Part shown: positions 1 through 7,423 of the stretch, in pieces
Layout: every line of letters begins with the position of its first letter
Position numbering within the stretch: the stretch's first letter is position 1
Assembly: GCA_025463465.1 (NCBI GenBank)
Contig: JAODAO010000012.1
Coordinates: 1 to 32,345, forward strand
From: Glaciihabitans sp.
GTDB taxonomy: Bacteria > Actinomycetota > Actinomycetes > Actinomycetales > Microbacteriaceae
Direction of reading: 5' to 3'
DNA length: 32,345 nucleotides
The notes under the pieces: model-generated
Seen by the model: the letters and a program-made list of their open reading frames with translations, nothing else
Databases searched by the model: none
Told to the model about the DNA's origin: nothing
Program-made: the position numbers and the translations under genes

Positions 1-436
1 CGCGGTGAACCAACTCCACCTGCTCCGGGGTGCCGGGCAAAAAGTCATACGCGCCGGGCTTGCCCACCTGGACCAGGTTGCGCTCACTCGAGGGAACATA
101 AAACACCGGGTTCAGCTGACGGTACCGCCCCGATTCCTCGTTATACGACGCGATACGGTGACGCATAAATTCGCGGAACACAAAAATCGGCGCCTGAACG
201 TAGAAGGTCATCGAGTTGTGTTCGAACGGGGAACCGTGCCGGTCACGCATCAGGTAGTTGATCAGCCCGGCACTGCGCGAGGTGTCCAGGTCCTCATCCT
301 GCGCCGCCGCGAGGGTTTTCTCACCCTGGGTGGAAACCCGGGCAGCGAACAACACGTCGGCGTCGGAGGCGTTGGAGCGGACAAGCTCCACGGTCACATC
401 GGAACGGAACTCAATCTCATCAGGCACACCCGTCAC
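1..436 (-). CDS. thyX: Flavin-dependent thymidylate synthase ThyX, C-terminal part outside window
   Basis: The reverse strand encodes the N-terminal 145 residues of ThyX, which makes dTMP from dUMP using methylene-tetrahydrofolate and FAD/NADPH in the cytosol. The diagnostic ThyX motif RHRX7S is present as RHRIASYNEES at residues 92-102, preceded by a family-typical stretch (RDRHGSPFEHN) at about 64-74. The gene runs off the left edge, so roughly the last 100 residues of a normal 230-250 residue protein are missing from view. I chose a GTG start at 436-434 because it begins the conserved region at the right distance and has an AGAGG about 11 bases upstream. No in-frame ATG fits. The ORF track lists only the antisense frame here. 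The gene diverges from the small cysteine-rich protein. Confidence 0.93.
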   Translation of the reverse strand, partial: MTGVPDEIEFRSDVTVELVRSNASDADVLFAARVSTQGEKTLAAAQDEDLDTSRSAGLINYLMRDRHGSPFEHNSMTFYVQAPIFVFREFMRHRIASYNEESGRYRQLNPVFYVPSSERNLVQVGKPGAYDFLPGTPEQVELVHR

Positions 437-565
437 AGTACTGATGACCTCTGACAGTAGACAGAGGGCGCGCAGTATTGGGGCGCGTGACACGATCACC
501 CCGCCGTACCCCGGTTGTAGAGTGATCCTCAGTAGTAATCGGACAGGTGTCAGAAGAGGTCGTCG

Positions 566-736
566 ATGAAGTGGATAGTGGTATTCCTGCGCTACATCCT
601 CGTCACGAGTCACCCGCGCAACAGGTTGTGCCTGTGGTGCGGCGTTGCCGTCGCCCCGGCGGACGGGGTCCGCACCACCCGTGGTGTGTATTGCAACAAC
701 GCCCACGTCGAGTTCGACAATAACGAGCGCCAATAA
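566..736 (+). CDS. Small cysteine-rich (putative zinc-binding) protein, 56 aa
   Basis: This short ORF is below the ORF-track cut-off. It starts with ATG six bases after a strong ribosome binding site (AGAAGAGG) and ends in TAA at 734-736. The protein begins with a basic/hydrophobic stretch (MKWIVVFLRYILV) and then has CLWC, 17 residues, and YCNNAH. That gives a CX2C-X17-CX3H arrangement which could hold one zinc ion as a small zinc ribbon or treble clef. The C-terminus is acidic and polar. It resembles short zinc-ribbon proteins often annotated as hypothetical; I do not assign a family. It lies between divergent thyX and a convergent metallopeptidase gene whose stop is 23 bases away. The good ribosome binding site and patterned cysteines are the reasons to think it is real. 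Confidence 0.7.
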   Translation: MKWIVVFLRYILVTSHPRNRLCLWCGVAVAPADGVRTTRGVYCNNAHVEFDNNERQ

Positions 737-758
737 AGCGGTGGGTCCACTCCCGTCG

Positions 759-1640
759 CTAGAGCTGGTCGCCGCCCACCGCGAAGGTGTCGCAGGCGGC
801 GGCTCCGTCGCTGTAGCCGCGGCTGAACCAGCGCTGGCGCTGCTCGCTCGAACCATGGGTCCACGTCTCCGGGGTTACCTGCCCTGCCGTCTGTGACTGG
901 ATTCGGTCGTCCCCGATGGCCGCGGCCGCGTTCAACGCGTCGGCCATCTCGGCATCGGTAATCGGCTTGAGCAGCGGTACCCCGTCCTCATCCACCGCCT
1001 CCGTGGCGTTGCCGACCCATGCCCCCGCGAAACAGTCGGCCTGCACCTCGAGGCGCACCGAGTCCGAGGTGGGGCCGGTCTGGCTGGTGTCGGCGCGGGA
1101 GAACGTGCCGGACAGGTTCTGGATGTGATGTCCCCATTCGTGCGCGACCACATACAGCTGGGAGAGCGGGCCGGCGGTCGCGTTGAAGCGGGTGCGCAGC
1201 TCGTCGTAGAAGGCGACGTCGAGATAGATCTGCTGATCGGGCGGGCAGTAGAACGGGCCCACGGCGCTCGATGCGGTTCCGCAGCCGGTGTCGACGGCAT
1301 CCTCAAACAATTGCACCTGCGGTGAGGTGTAGCCGATCCCCATCGCCGGGGCCTCCTCGGCCCAGTAGGCGTCGAGGGCGTCATACGCCCCCTGCACCCG
1401 GCACTCCGCGTCGTCGTTGGCTGCCGCCCCGGTTTCGCAATTCTCCAGCGCGCTGTCCTGGCTGGTACCGGCACCGCCACCAGACTGCCCGGCGAGACCG
1501 GTGAGGTCGACCCCCAGAAACTGGGAGAGAACGAACAGGGCGACCAGCCCAAGTCCTCCCCCACCCAGGGCGAGGCCGGTCCGCTTGCCGGATTTGCGGA
1601 CCCCTCGGCCCGATAGTTTCGCGTTGTCGTTAAAAGTCAC
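759..1640 (-). CDS. YpfJ-type neutral zinc metallopeptidase, membrane-anchored
   Basis: The 293-residue protein belongs to the putative neutral zinc metallopeptidase family (YpfJ, PF04228). The N-terminus MTFNDNAKLSG is typical of the family. One transmembrane segment spans about residues 21-42, followed by a Gly/Ser-rich linker and a catalytic domain outside the membrane. The zinc site HEWGH is at 167-171 (AHEWGHHIQN). The downstream glutamate in VRLEVQADCFAGAW is the expected third ligand. Cysteines in the catalytic half could form disulfides. Its substrate is unknown. I chose GTG at 1640, not the much longer ORF-track frame, because it gives the family N-terminus and has a TATTGT hexamer five bases upstream, as in other leaderless genes here. 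It converges with the small cysteine-rich gene and diverges from the EamA gene. Confidence 0.9.
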   Translation of the reverse strand: MTFNDNAKLSGRGVRKSGKRTGLALGGGGLGLVALFVLSQFLGVDLTGLAGQSGGGAGTSQDSALENCETGAAANDDAECRVQGAYDALDAYWAEEAPAMGIGYTSPQVQLFEDAVDTGCGTASSAVGPFYCPPDQQIYLDVAFYDELRTRFNATAGPLSQLYVVAHEWGHHIQNLSGTFSRADTSQTGPTSDSVRLEVQADCFAGAWVGNATEAVDEDGVPLLKPITDAEMADALNAAAAIGDDRIQSQTAGQVTPETWTHGSSEQRQRWFSRGYSDGAAACDTFAVGGDQL

Positions 1641-1645
1641 CCCCC

Positions 1646-1651
1646 ACAATA
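1646..1651 (-). promoter_or_regulatory. -10-like hexamer of leaderless metallopeptidase gene
   Basis: On the minus strand TATTGT lies five bases before the GTG start, too close for a ribosome binding site. Transcription would begin at or near the start codon. A -35 match is not obvious. Confidence 0.45.
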
Positions 1652-1794
1652 CGACGACCGTCCCGCACCGGCACAGGGGGATGCTGCGGGGCCGCGTTCG
1701 TGAAACATCCCCGTCGCAACCGGTTGATACGCTCGGGCAGGCCACCCGGCCGCACCACCCCCGCCACACCACCCCGCACGTTCCGAGGAGTTTT

Positions 1795-2703
1795 ATGCTG
1801 ACCGCCATCCTCGGGCTGTCGACAGCGGTCTTTTTCGGCGGCGCGGACTTCCTCGGCGGCGTAGCGTCGCGCCGGATCAGCCCCGTTCGGGTCACCGCCC
1901 TCAGCGCGCTCGGTGGCCTCGTCATCTTCTGCGTTGTGGTGCCGCTCTTCGGCGGCGTCTGGTCCGCGGCCGCCATCGGCTGGGGCGCCCTGGCCGGGAT
2001 CGTCGCCTGTGTGTCCGTGTCCATGCTCTACGCGGCGCTGGCCATCGGTCCGATGAGCATCCTCGCTCCCCTCATCTCGGTGGTTTCGGCCATTGTCCCG
2101 ATGCTGACCGGCCTGCTCGGCGGGGAACGTTTCGCGGCCGCCGGTTACGCCGGGCTCGGCATCGCCCTGTTGGCCGTGATCCTTGTCGGCTTCTCCCCGC
2201 AACGCATCGGCTCCGTCCGGCCCACGGCACGCGGCATCCTCCTCGCCGTCGGCGCGGGCACCTCAATGGGTGCCGGGCTGGTGATCTTCACGCAGATGCC
2301 CGCCGACTCCGGTTTTGTTCCGCTGGTGGTGCAGCGCACCGTGACCGTCGCCGTGATGTTTGCCGCCGTCGGGGTGATCGCCCTCCGCCAGCGCCACGGC
2401 CGCCTCCCCGCTTCCCTGCGCCGTGGCAGCTTCCCCACCGCCACTATCGAGGTAGCCCCGTCCGGCTGGCGCGCGGGGTTCGGCATCGCCCTGGGCGCCG
2501 GGGTGTTCGCGGGCATCGCCGACGCGTTTATGCTCGCCGGAGTGCGCACGGGCGACCTCTCCGTGATGGCGGTCCTCGTCGCCATGAACTCCGCGACCAC
2601 CGCGCTGCTGGCCACGATTGTGCTGCACGAACGCCTGACCCGGCCGCAGCTGCTCGGACTCGCCTGCGCCGTAGTCGCCGTCGCGCTGCTCGCGCTGGGT
2701 TAG
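1795..2703 (+). CDS. EamA/DMT-superfamily transporter (copy 1)
   Basis: A 302-residue, very hydrophobic protein with about ten transmembrane segments in two repeats, as in the drug/metabolite transporter superfamily (EamA domains). It probably exports or imports a small metabolite; the substrate cannot be told from sequence. Motifs include GGADFLGGVASRRISPVRV near the N-terminus, MLYAALAIGPMSILAPL in the first half and VLHERLTRPQLLG near the end, all typical of EamA proteins. The start ATG at 1795 follows GAGGAG by four bases and begins directly with the first membrane helix. The longer upstream frame in the ORF track overlaps the metallopeptidase gene and is not credible. It is clearly paralogous to the gene at 23357-24280. 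Confidence 0.9.
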   Translation: MLTAILGLSTAVFFGGADFLGGVASRRISPVRVTALSALGGLVIFCVVVPLFGGVWSAAAIGWGALAGIVACVSVSMLYAALAIGPMSILAPLISVVSAIVPMLTGLLGGERFAAAGYAGLGIALLAVILVGFSPQRIGSVRPTARGILLAVGAGTSMGAGLVIFTQMPADSGFVPLVVQRTVTVAVMFAAVGVIALRQRHGRLPASLRRGSFPTATIEVAPSGWRAGFGIALGAGVFAGIADAFMLAGVRTGDLSVMAVLVAMNSATTALLATIVLHERLTRPQLLGLACAVVAVALLALG

Positions 2704-2819
2704 ACCGAATGCCCGCGGGCCCCCACCAACGGGCCCCCCCAACCGTCCAGCCCCGGGTGTTAGCGTGATTTTGCCGCCCAGCAGAGCCGGTTGCGGCCCG
2801 ACCACCGGGAGGATCCACC

Positions 2820-3644
2820 GTGAAGGACATCGTCCGCCAGATCATCGTCGCCGTCAGCGCCGTCGCCGCCGTCGTCGGGGCCTTCGTTGGTTCCGGAGCG
2901 GCAGGGGGTACCCCCATCCAGGATGCCGCCGGCGGTGCTCTCAGCGCCGACGCAACCCCCATCGCCCCCGCTGGCCCCGCATTCTCGATCTGGTCGGTCA
3001 TCTACATCGGCCTGCTCGCCTACGCCGTCTGGCAGCTGCTGCCCGGCCAGCGCGCCGACCCCCGCCAGCGCCGCCTCGGTTACCCGATCGCTGCCTCCCT
3101 ACTGCTGAACGCCGCCTGGATCCTCAGCATCCAGTTCGACGCCCTCCCCCTCAGCGTCCCGGTTATTGTGCTGCTGCTCGCGGTGCTGGTCTGGGCGTTC
3201 CGCATCACGCTTGCCACCCGCCCGCGCACCTCTGTCGAGGCAATCGTCGTCGACGGCACCATTGGTCTCTACCTCGGCTGGGTGTGTGTGGCAACCGCCG
3301 CGAACATCGCCGCGTTCCTCACCGACATCGGCTTCCGCGGCTTCGGCATGTCGGTGGATGTCTGGGCCGTGCTGGTCATCGCAGTGGCCGGGGTGGTGGG
3401 CGTGCTGCTCGCCCTCGACGGCAAAGGCCGCTTCGCCCCAACTCTCTCACTCTGCTGGGGCCTCGCCTGGCTCGCGATCGGCCGCCTTACCGGCGACCTG
3501 GTCTCCATTCCCGCTGCGGTCACCGCGATTGTCGCGATCGTCGCCGTGCTGGCGGTGACCGTGCTCTGGCGCCTCCGCTACGGCCGCAACCTGCCCGGCG
3601 GCCCCGGCCTCAACTCGGGTGTGCGGCTCGGCTCGTCCAGCTGA
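2820..3644 (+). CDS. TspO/MBR-like (tryptophan-rich sensory) membrane protein
   Basis: A 274-residue membrane protein with about seven hydrophobic segments. The first helix (IIVAVSAVAAVVGAFVG) is followed by a periplasmic Ala/Gly-rich stretch, then PAFSIWSVIYIGLLAYAVWQ and LLNAAWILSIQF. These match the pattern of the extended TspO/MBR family found in actinobacteria, whose members bind porphyrins or other hydrophobic ligands. The function here is inferred. The GTG start at 2820 is preceded by GGGAGG at a suitable distance. The gene follows the EamA gene on the same strand after 116 bases, so it may be separately transcribed. Confidence 0.68.
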   Translation: MKDIVRQIIVAVSAVAAVVGAFVGSGAAGGTPIQDAAGGALSADATPIAPAGPAFSIWSVIYIGLLAYAVWQLLPGQRADPRQRRLGYPIAASLLLNAAWILSIQFDALPLSVPVIVLLLAVLVWAFRITLATRPRTSVEAIVVDGTIGLYLGWVCVATAANIAAFLTDIGFRGFGMSVDVWAVLVIAVAGVVGVLLALDGKGRFAPTLSLCWGLAWLAIGRLTGDLVSIPAAVTAIVAIVAVLAVTVLWRLRYGRNLPGGPGLNSGVRLGSSS

Positions 3645-3762
3645 ACGCATCCATCAACGGCAGCCCGATGCGGTCGTCGAAGATGAGCGACGGCGTGGGG
3701 CAACGGTGTCGAGAAATCTTTCGCCGACAGCGATCTAGCCAGCGGAATGCCGGCCGTGCTCT

Positions 3763-3768
3763 TAGGCT
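3763..3768 (+). promoter_or_regulatory. -10-like hexamer of leaderless trxA
   Basis: TAGGCT ends six bases before the trxA ATG and fits TANNNT. No ribosome binding site can fit between them. Confidence 0.45.
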
Positions 3769-3774
3769 TGGTGG

Positions 3775-4161
3775 ATGTCTACAATCAACCTCACCACCGA
3801 CGACTTTGAGAAGACCGTCCTCGACTCCGGCATTGTGCTGGTGGACTTCTGGGCCGAATGGTGTGGCCCCTGCAAGCAGTTCGGCCCCATTTACGAAGAG
3901 GCCAGCAACAGCAACCCCGACATCACCTTCGGCAAGATCGACACCGAGGCAGAGCAGCAGCTTGCCGGTGCCGCCGGGATCACCTCGATTCCCACGCTGA
4001 TGGCGTTCCGCGACGGTGTCCTCGTTTTCTCCCAGCCCGGCGCCCTTCCTGCCCCGGCCCTGAACCAGGTCATCGACGCCGTCCGCGGCCTCGACATGGA
4101 CCAGGTGCACAAGGACATCGAGGCCCAGCGCGCGGCTGCCGCCACCCCGGCAGCGGAGTAA
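3775..4161 (+). CDS. trxA: Thioredoxin
   Basis: A 128-residue thioredoxin, a cytosolic dithiol-disulfide reductant fed by thioredoxin reductase. The active site WCGPC is at residues 29-33 inside DFWAEWCGPCKQF, and the cis-proline loop is visible as TSIPTLMAF. The protein is longer than the usual 105-110 residues by a C-terminal Ala/Glu-rich extension (DIEAQRAAAATPAAE), a common variation in actinobacteria. The ATG at 3775 is likely leaderless, with a TAGGCT hexamer six bases upstream. It converges with ohr, another thiol-based redox gene, and they share a long hairpin. Confidence 0.95.
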   Translation: MSTINLTTDDFEKTVLDSGIVLVDFWAEWCGPCKQFGPIYEEASNSNPDITFGKIDTEAEQQLAGAAGITSIPTLMAFRDGVLVFSQPGALPAPALNQVIDAVRGLDMDQVHKDIEAQRAAAATPAAE

Positions 4162-4176
4162 CACCGGACCTCACCA

Positions 4177-4236
4177 ACAAGGGGATCCGGTTCCTGGCCA
4201 CCAAATTCTGGTGACACAGGAACCAGATCCCCTTGT
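4177..4236. terminator. Bidirectional terminator between trxA and ohr
   Basis: Two 20-base arms (4177-4196 and 4217-4236) pair with a single mismatch. A second small stem, CACCA/TGGTG at 4199-4213, sits in the loop. The hairpin starts 15 bases after the trxA stop and ends 42 bases before the ohr stop, so it can end transcripts from both sides. The arms end in ACAAGGGG/CCCCTTGT. Confidence 0.85.
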
Positions 4237-4278
4237 CTGCGTTAGTCCCGGTGTCGAATGCTGCGGGGCGCGGGATTC

Positions 4279-4710
4279 TTAGTCCTCGTCGGTGATCAGG
4301 TTCAGCTTCACCGGCACGTTGCCGGTGGTCGCGCGGGAATACGGGCAGACCGCGTGGGCCGCCTCGAGCAGCTCCTGGCCGGCCGCGGGGTCAACCCCGG
4401 GAATCTGGGCGCTGATGGTGGCCTCGAAGTTGAATCCCTCTGCCATGCTGCCGAGCACGTTCAGCTCGAGGGTGACGGCGGAGTCGGTGGTGTCGATCTT
4501 GCGTGAGCGGGCGAGGCCCTTGATGGCGCTATGGAAGCATGCGGCCCAGCCGGTGGCGAACAGCTGCTCCGGGTTGGTTCCTGGTCCACCGTCGCCGCCC
4601 ATTTCCTTGGGAACGGACAGCTCGACCTTGAGGCGGTCGTCACTGGTGACCGCCGTTCCGGTGCGGCCGCCCCAGGACGATGCGGTTGCCGTGTAGATGA
4701 CGTTGCTCAT
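4279..4710 (-). CDS. ohr: Organic hydroperoxide resistance protein (OsmC/Ohr family)
   Basis: The 143-residue protein reduces organic and fatty-acid hydroperoxides in the cytosol by a thiol mechanism. The peroxidatic cysteine is C58 in WAACFHSA and the resolving cysteine is C122 in AVCPYSRAT, the usual Ohr spacing. The N-terminus (YTATASSWGGRTG) and NPEQLFATGWAACF are classic for Ohr rather than OsmC or YhfA. The start ATG at 4710 is preceded by AAAGAAGA. No MarR-type OhrR gene is visible nearby, so a regulator would have to be elsewhere. Confidence 0.94.
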   Translation of the reverse strand: MSNVIYTATASSWGGRTGTAVTSDDRLKVELSVPKEMGGDGGPGTNPEQLFATGWAACFHSAIKGLARSRKIDTTDSAVTLELNVLGSMAEGFNFEATISAQIPGVDPAAGQELLEAAHAVCPYSRATTGNVPVKLNLITDED

Positions 4711-4749
4711 GTCTGTCTTCTTTCGCTTATGGATGTTGCGGTGTGACGC

Positions 4750-4777
4750 AGCATACGTGCTTCACATTTGAAACAAA
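4750..4777 (-). promoter_or_regulatory. Candidate ohr promoter
   Basis: On the minus strand TTTGTT and TATGCT are separated by 16 bases, about 40 bases before the ohr start. The spacer contains an imperfect inverted repeat (TTCACATTTGAA at 4761-4772) that could bind a regulator such as an OhrR-type MarR protein. The binding idea is speculative. Confidence 0.4.
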
Positions 4778-4915
4778 CCTGAAAAGCGTCTTGCTATTCC
4801 CGGTGAGGAAATTTACACGGGAAACCGCAGGCTTCGACTCCCGGCCACGGGCACCGGAGACGGGTTGTACATTCTCGCTTCCCGCATGCACCCGCGCTGC
4901 GCTAGCCTCTTGTGA

Positions 4916-4931
4916 GATTGTCTAGACAATC
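4916..4931. promoter_or_regulatory. Perfect 16-bp palindrome, GntR/HutC-type operator
   Basis: GATTGTCTAGACAATC is a perfect palindrome 54 bases before the isomerase start. Its core GTCTAGAC fits the GT-N-TA-N-AC consensus known for HutC-subfamily GntR repressors. A TTGTGA directly precedes it and could be a weak -35. A related site lies in front of the binding-protein gene at 7216-7225. No GntR gene is in the window. Confidence 0.75.
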
Positions 4932-4984
4932 GAAGACGGCGTCGTCGATGGTGCGACCCCGAGCCAGAGGATTGGACCCGGCGT

Positions 4985-5914
4985 ATGACCCACTCGACGA
5001 CATTCCAGGTCGCGGGCGCTCCCGTGAGTTTCGGGGTGTTCGAGATGACACCGGAGGGCGCAGCGGTGCTCGACCCGGACGACCTCCTCGAGATCCTCCA
5101 CAGCACCGGGCACACCGGGGTCGACCTTGGTCCGCTCGGCTACTTCGGCCGCGGGGCAGAGCTTCGTGATCGCCTTGCCCGCTGGGACCTCGCGCTGGCG
5201 GGAGGATGGGTCGAGTTACCGTTCAGCGACGACGACGCCTTCGCTGCCGCCCTCCCCGAACTCGACGATGCCCTCACCGTCTTCAGCGACGCGGCCGAAG
5301 ACTCCCCGGCGCTGCTGCCGAAGCCCACTCTCGCCGACCACGGATCCCCCGCCCGCAAGGGTGCACCCGGTCGTGGCCACGAGGTCGATTCCCTCACTTC
5401 CGCCGATTGGGGTCGCCTCGTCCGCAACGTGGCGGTCGCCGCCGGGCGGGTGCGCGCGGCGGGGTTCGAACCGACCTTCCACCACCACGCCGGAACGTTC
5501 GTCGAATCCCCGGACGAGATCGACCGTTTTCTCACCGACGTCGACGTCGACCTGACCCTCGACACCGGCCACCTCCTCGTCGGCGGCGGAAACCCGCTCG
5601 ACGTGCTTTCCCGCTGGGGATCGCGGGTCAACCACGTGCACCTGAAGGACGTCGACACGGCAGAGCTCTCCCGGGTGCTTGCCGCGGGCGGCGGAATGAC
5701 CGACGTCTGGTCGTCCGGGGCATTCGTCGCGTTCGGCGACGGTGCCATCGACCTCGCCGGGGTGATGGCGACGCTCGACGCCCAGCGGTTCGACGGCTGG
5801 ATTGTGATCGAACAGGATGTCCTCCCCGCCGCAGACATCCCCCTCGGTGAATTTCGCGATCAGCGCGCCGCCGACCAGAAAACCAACCGCGATTTTCTCC
5901 GCGCGTGGCAGTAA
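4985..5914 (+). CDS. IolE-like sugar isomerase/dehydratase (AP-endonuclease-2 TIM barrel)
   Basis: A 309-residue TIM-barrel protein of the xylose-isomerase-like/AP-endonuclease-2 superfamily. It has the signature set of the inosose dehydratase (IolE) branch: FHHHAGTFVE at about residue 165, LTLDTGHLLVGG, VNHVHLKDV, and IVIEQDVLP near the end, which together hold the metal ion. IolE removes water from 2-keto-myo-inositol, but related enzymes act on other keto sugars, so the exact substrate is inferred. An insert with Asp/Ala/Pro-rich sequence lies at about residues 80-135. ATG at 4985 has only a distant AGAGG (14 bases). The gene is first in a unit with the IolG-like gene, 93 bases downstream, and sits behind the palindromic operator. 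Confidence 0.82.
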   Translation: MTHSTTFQVAGAPVSFGVFEMTPEGAAVLDPDDLLEILHSTGHTGVDLGPLGYFGRGAELRDRLARWDLALAGGWVELPFSDDDAFAAALPELDDALTVFSDAAEDSPALLPKPTLADHGSPARKGAPGRGHEVDSLTSADWGRLVRNVAVAAGRVRAAGFEPTFHHHAGTFVESPDEIDRFLTDVDVDLTLDTGHLLVGGGNPLDVLSRWGSRVNHVHLKDVDTAELSRVLAAGGGMTDVWSSGAFVAFGDGAIDLAGVMATLDAQRFDGWIVIEQDVLPAADIPLGEFRDQRAADQKTNRDFLRAWQ

Positions 5915-5970
5915 CCCCTCCGCACTCGAACACGCAGCCCCGCACCCACCTCAACCCAGCCCAAGCCCCA

Positions 5971-5992
5971 CCCGACCCGACCCGACCCGACC
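5971..5992. repeat. Short tandem repeat (CCCGA)4 before the dehydrogenase gene
   Basis: Four exact copies of CCCGA plus CC lie just before the AGGA ribosome binding site of the next gene. Copy number could vary by replication slippage. It lies outside both reading frames. Confidence 0.7.
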
Positions 5993-6007
5993 AAAAGGAT
6001 CCCCACA

Positions 6008-7018
6008 ATGCCAGCTCACCCCCTCCGCTTCGGACTCATCGGAACCGGGCGCATCGGCCAGGTGCACGCGGCGAGCATCGCCGCCGACCCGGGCGCCGAG
6101 CTCGCCTGGATTGCCGACGTATTCGTGGAGGGCGCGAGAACCACCGCCGCCCGCTACGGGGGCAAAGCAACAGATGACGTCAACGAGCTGCTCGTGAGTG
6201 GGGCGGTAGATGCCCTGCTGGTCGCCTCCCCCACCCCGACCCATACCGACCTGATCTCACGGGCGGTGGAGGCCGGCATCCCCGTGCTCTGCGAAAAGCC
6301 GATTGACCTCGACATCGATCGGGTCGAGGAATTGCGGCCGCGTGTGAACGCGTCGGGCGTTGCCGTCGCGATCGGCTTCAACCGTCGTTTCGACCCGGCA
6401 TTCGCCTCCGTGCGCGCCCGCGTCGAGGCGGGCGAGATCGGCGCCCTCGAACAACTGGCGATCATCAGCCGCGATCCCTCGGCCCCGCCGGCCGACTACG
6501 TGGGGGTATCCGGCGGCATCTTCCGCGACATGACCATCCACGACTTCGACATGGCCCGGTTCTTCCTGCCGGACATCGTTGAGGTGACCGCGGTCGGCAG
6601 CACCCTCTTCGATGCCGGCGCGCGCACCCACGGCGACTTCGACACCGCAACCACCGTCCTGCGCTCATCAACGGGGGCGACCGTGTCGATCACCAACTCC
6701 CGCCACAGCGCCGTCGGTTACGACCAGCGGCTCGAAGCCTTCGGGGCCAGAGGAATGCTCCAGGTCGCCAACGCCGGCACCAGCCTGGTCAGCTTCTCCG
6801 GGGCATCCATCGTGGAGGCGCGGCCGCCGTACCAGGACTTCTTTCTCGAGCGCTACGCCGAGGCGTACGCGGCCGAGCTGCGGGAGTTCATCAAACTGGC
6901 TCGGGGCGAGGCATCCACCAGCCCCTCCTTCGACGACGGCAGGGCGGCGCTGATTCTCGCCGACGCCGCCCAGCGATCGGCCACGGAACACATCGTGGTG
7001 GCGGTCGACCTGGCGTGA
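6008..7018 (+). CDS. iolG: Gfo/Idh/MocA dehydrogenase, myo-inositol 2-dehydrogenase type
   Basis: A 336-residue NAD(P)-dependent dehydrogenase. The Rossmann motif GTGRIGQVHA lies at about residues 12-21, and the family motif CEKPIDLD carries the catalytic lysine near residue 97. GFNRRFDPAF, ISRDPSAPP and SGGIFRDMTIHDFDMARF (catalytic Asp/His region) are typical of inositol 2-dehydrogenases, which oxidise myo-inositol to 2-keto-myo-inositol. Paralogs using scyllo-inositol or other sugars look similar, so the substrate stays inferred. ATG at 6008 has AGGA about nine bases upstream. Its product would be the substrate of the preceding IolE-like protein, which supports pairing the two. Confidence 0.85.
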   Translation: MPAHPLRFGLIGTGRIGQVHAASIAADPGAELAWIADVFVEGARTTAARYGGKATDDVNELLVSGAVDALLVASPTPTHTDLISRAVEAGIPVLCEKPIDLDIDRVEELRPRVNASGVAVAIGFNRRFDPAFASVRARVEAGEIGALEQLAIISRDPSAPPADYVGVSGGIFRDMTIHDFDMARFFLPDIVEVTAVGSTLFDAGARTHGDFDTATTVLRSSTGATVSITNSRHSAVGYDQRLEAFGARGMLQVANAGTSLVSFSGASIVEARPPYQDFFLERYAEAYAAELREFIKLARGEASTSPSFDDGRAALILADAAQRSATEHIVVAVDLA

Positions 7019-7032
7019 GGCACACCGGAGTG

Positions 7033-7065
7033 GCGCGACCCGGGCCTTTCGGGACCCGCGCTTTT
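7033..7065 (+). terminator. Intrinsic terminator after the dehydrogenase gene
   Basis: GCGCG/CGCGC outer stem and CCCG/CGGG inner stem are followed by TTTT, 14 bases after the iolG stop. This suggests the catabolic pair and the ABC importer are separate transcription units. Confidence 0.55.
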
Positions 7066-7206
7066 CTGGCGGCCCCGGCCTGGCACGACCGTCCCGCCAC
7101 CGCGCCGGTTGGGGTGCACGAATGCACGCGCGCAGCTCGGTGATGGGGTTCGGCATCTAACGCCGTTGTTGTGGCCAAGTCAAGACTCCGATACAGAAAA
7201 TCGGGG

Positions 7207-7234
7207 TTGACAGAATGTATAGACAAACTATTTC
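7207..7234 (+). promoter_or_regulatory. Promoter with embedded GntR-type operator for the ABC importer
   Basis: A consensus -35 TTGACA (7207-7212) is followed 16 bases later by TATTTC as a possible -10. The spacer holds TGTATAGACA (7216-7225), whose core GTATAGAC again fits GT-N-TA-N-AC. Aligned with the site at 4916, 17 of 22 bases agree including the preceding TTG. A repressor bound here would block RNA polymerase, and inducer would release it. Confidence 0.65.
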
Positions 7235-7423
7235 TGCATCCACTAACCTGACCAAACGCTCGATCGACAGTGTTGTCTACAGTCGAGAACCAGGTTCACC
7301 GAAGAACCGCACCTCTCAGCGGGGTGAGGCATCCTCGTCGAATCCTCTCGACGTCTACAGTGGCAACTGACGACGTGGGTCCCCCCTTTCCGTAATGGAA
7401 GCACCCAAGAGAGGTTTCACATC
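7235..7423 (+). other. Long untranslated leader before the binding-protein gene
   Basis: Together with 7019-7234 this makes a 405-base gap without a gene. About 190 bases lie between the promoter and the ATG. The stretch holds two copies of GTCTACAGT (7275-7283 and 7353-7361), 78 bases apart, each resembling a half operator. A small nested hairpin (GGGT...ACCC around TTCC/GGAA) sits just before the GAGAGG ribosome binding site. I recognise no known riboswitch. Confidence 0.45.

Noticed and set aside
1417-1794. N-terminal extension of EamA copy 1
   Set aside because: It overlaps the metallopeptidase gene and has Pro/Arg-rich non-protein-like composition; the ATG at 1795 has a strong ribosome binding site.
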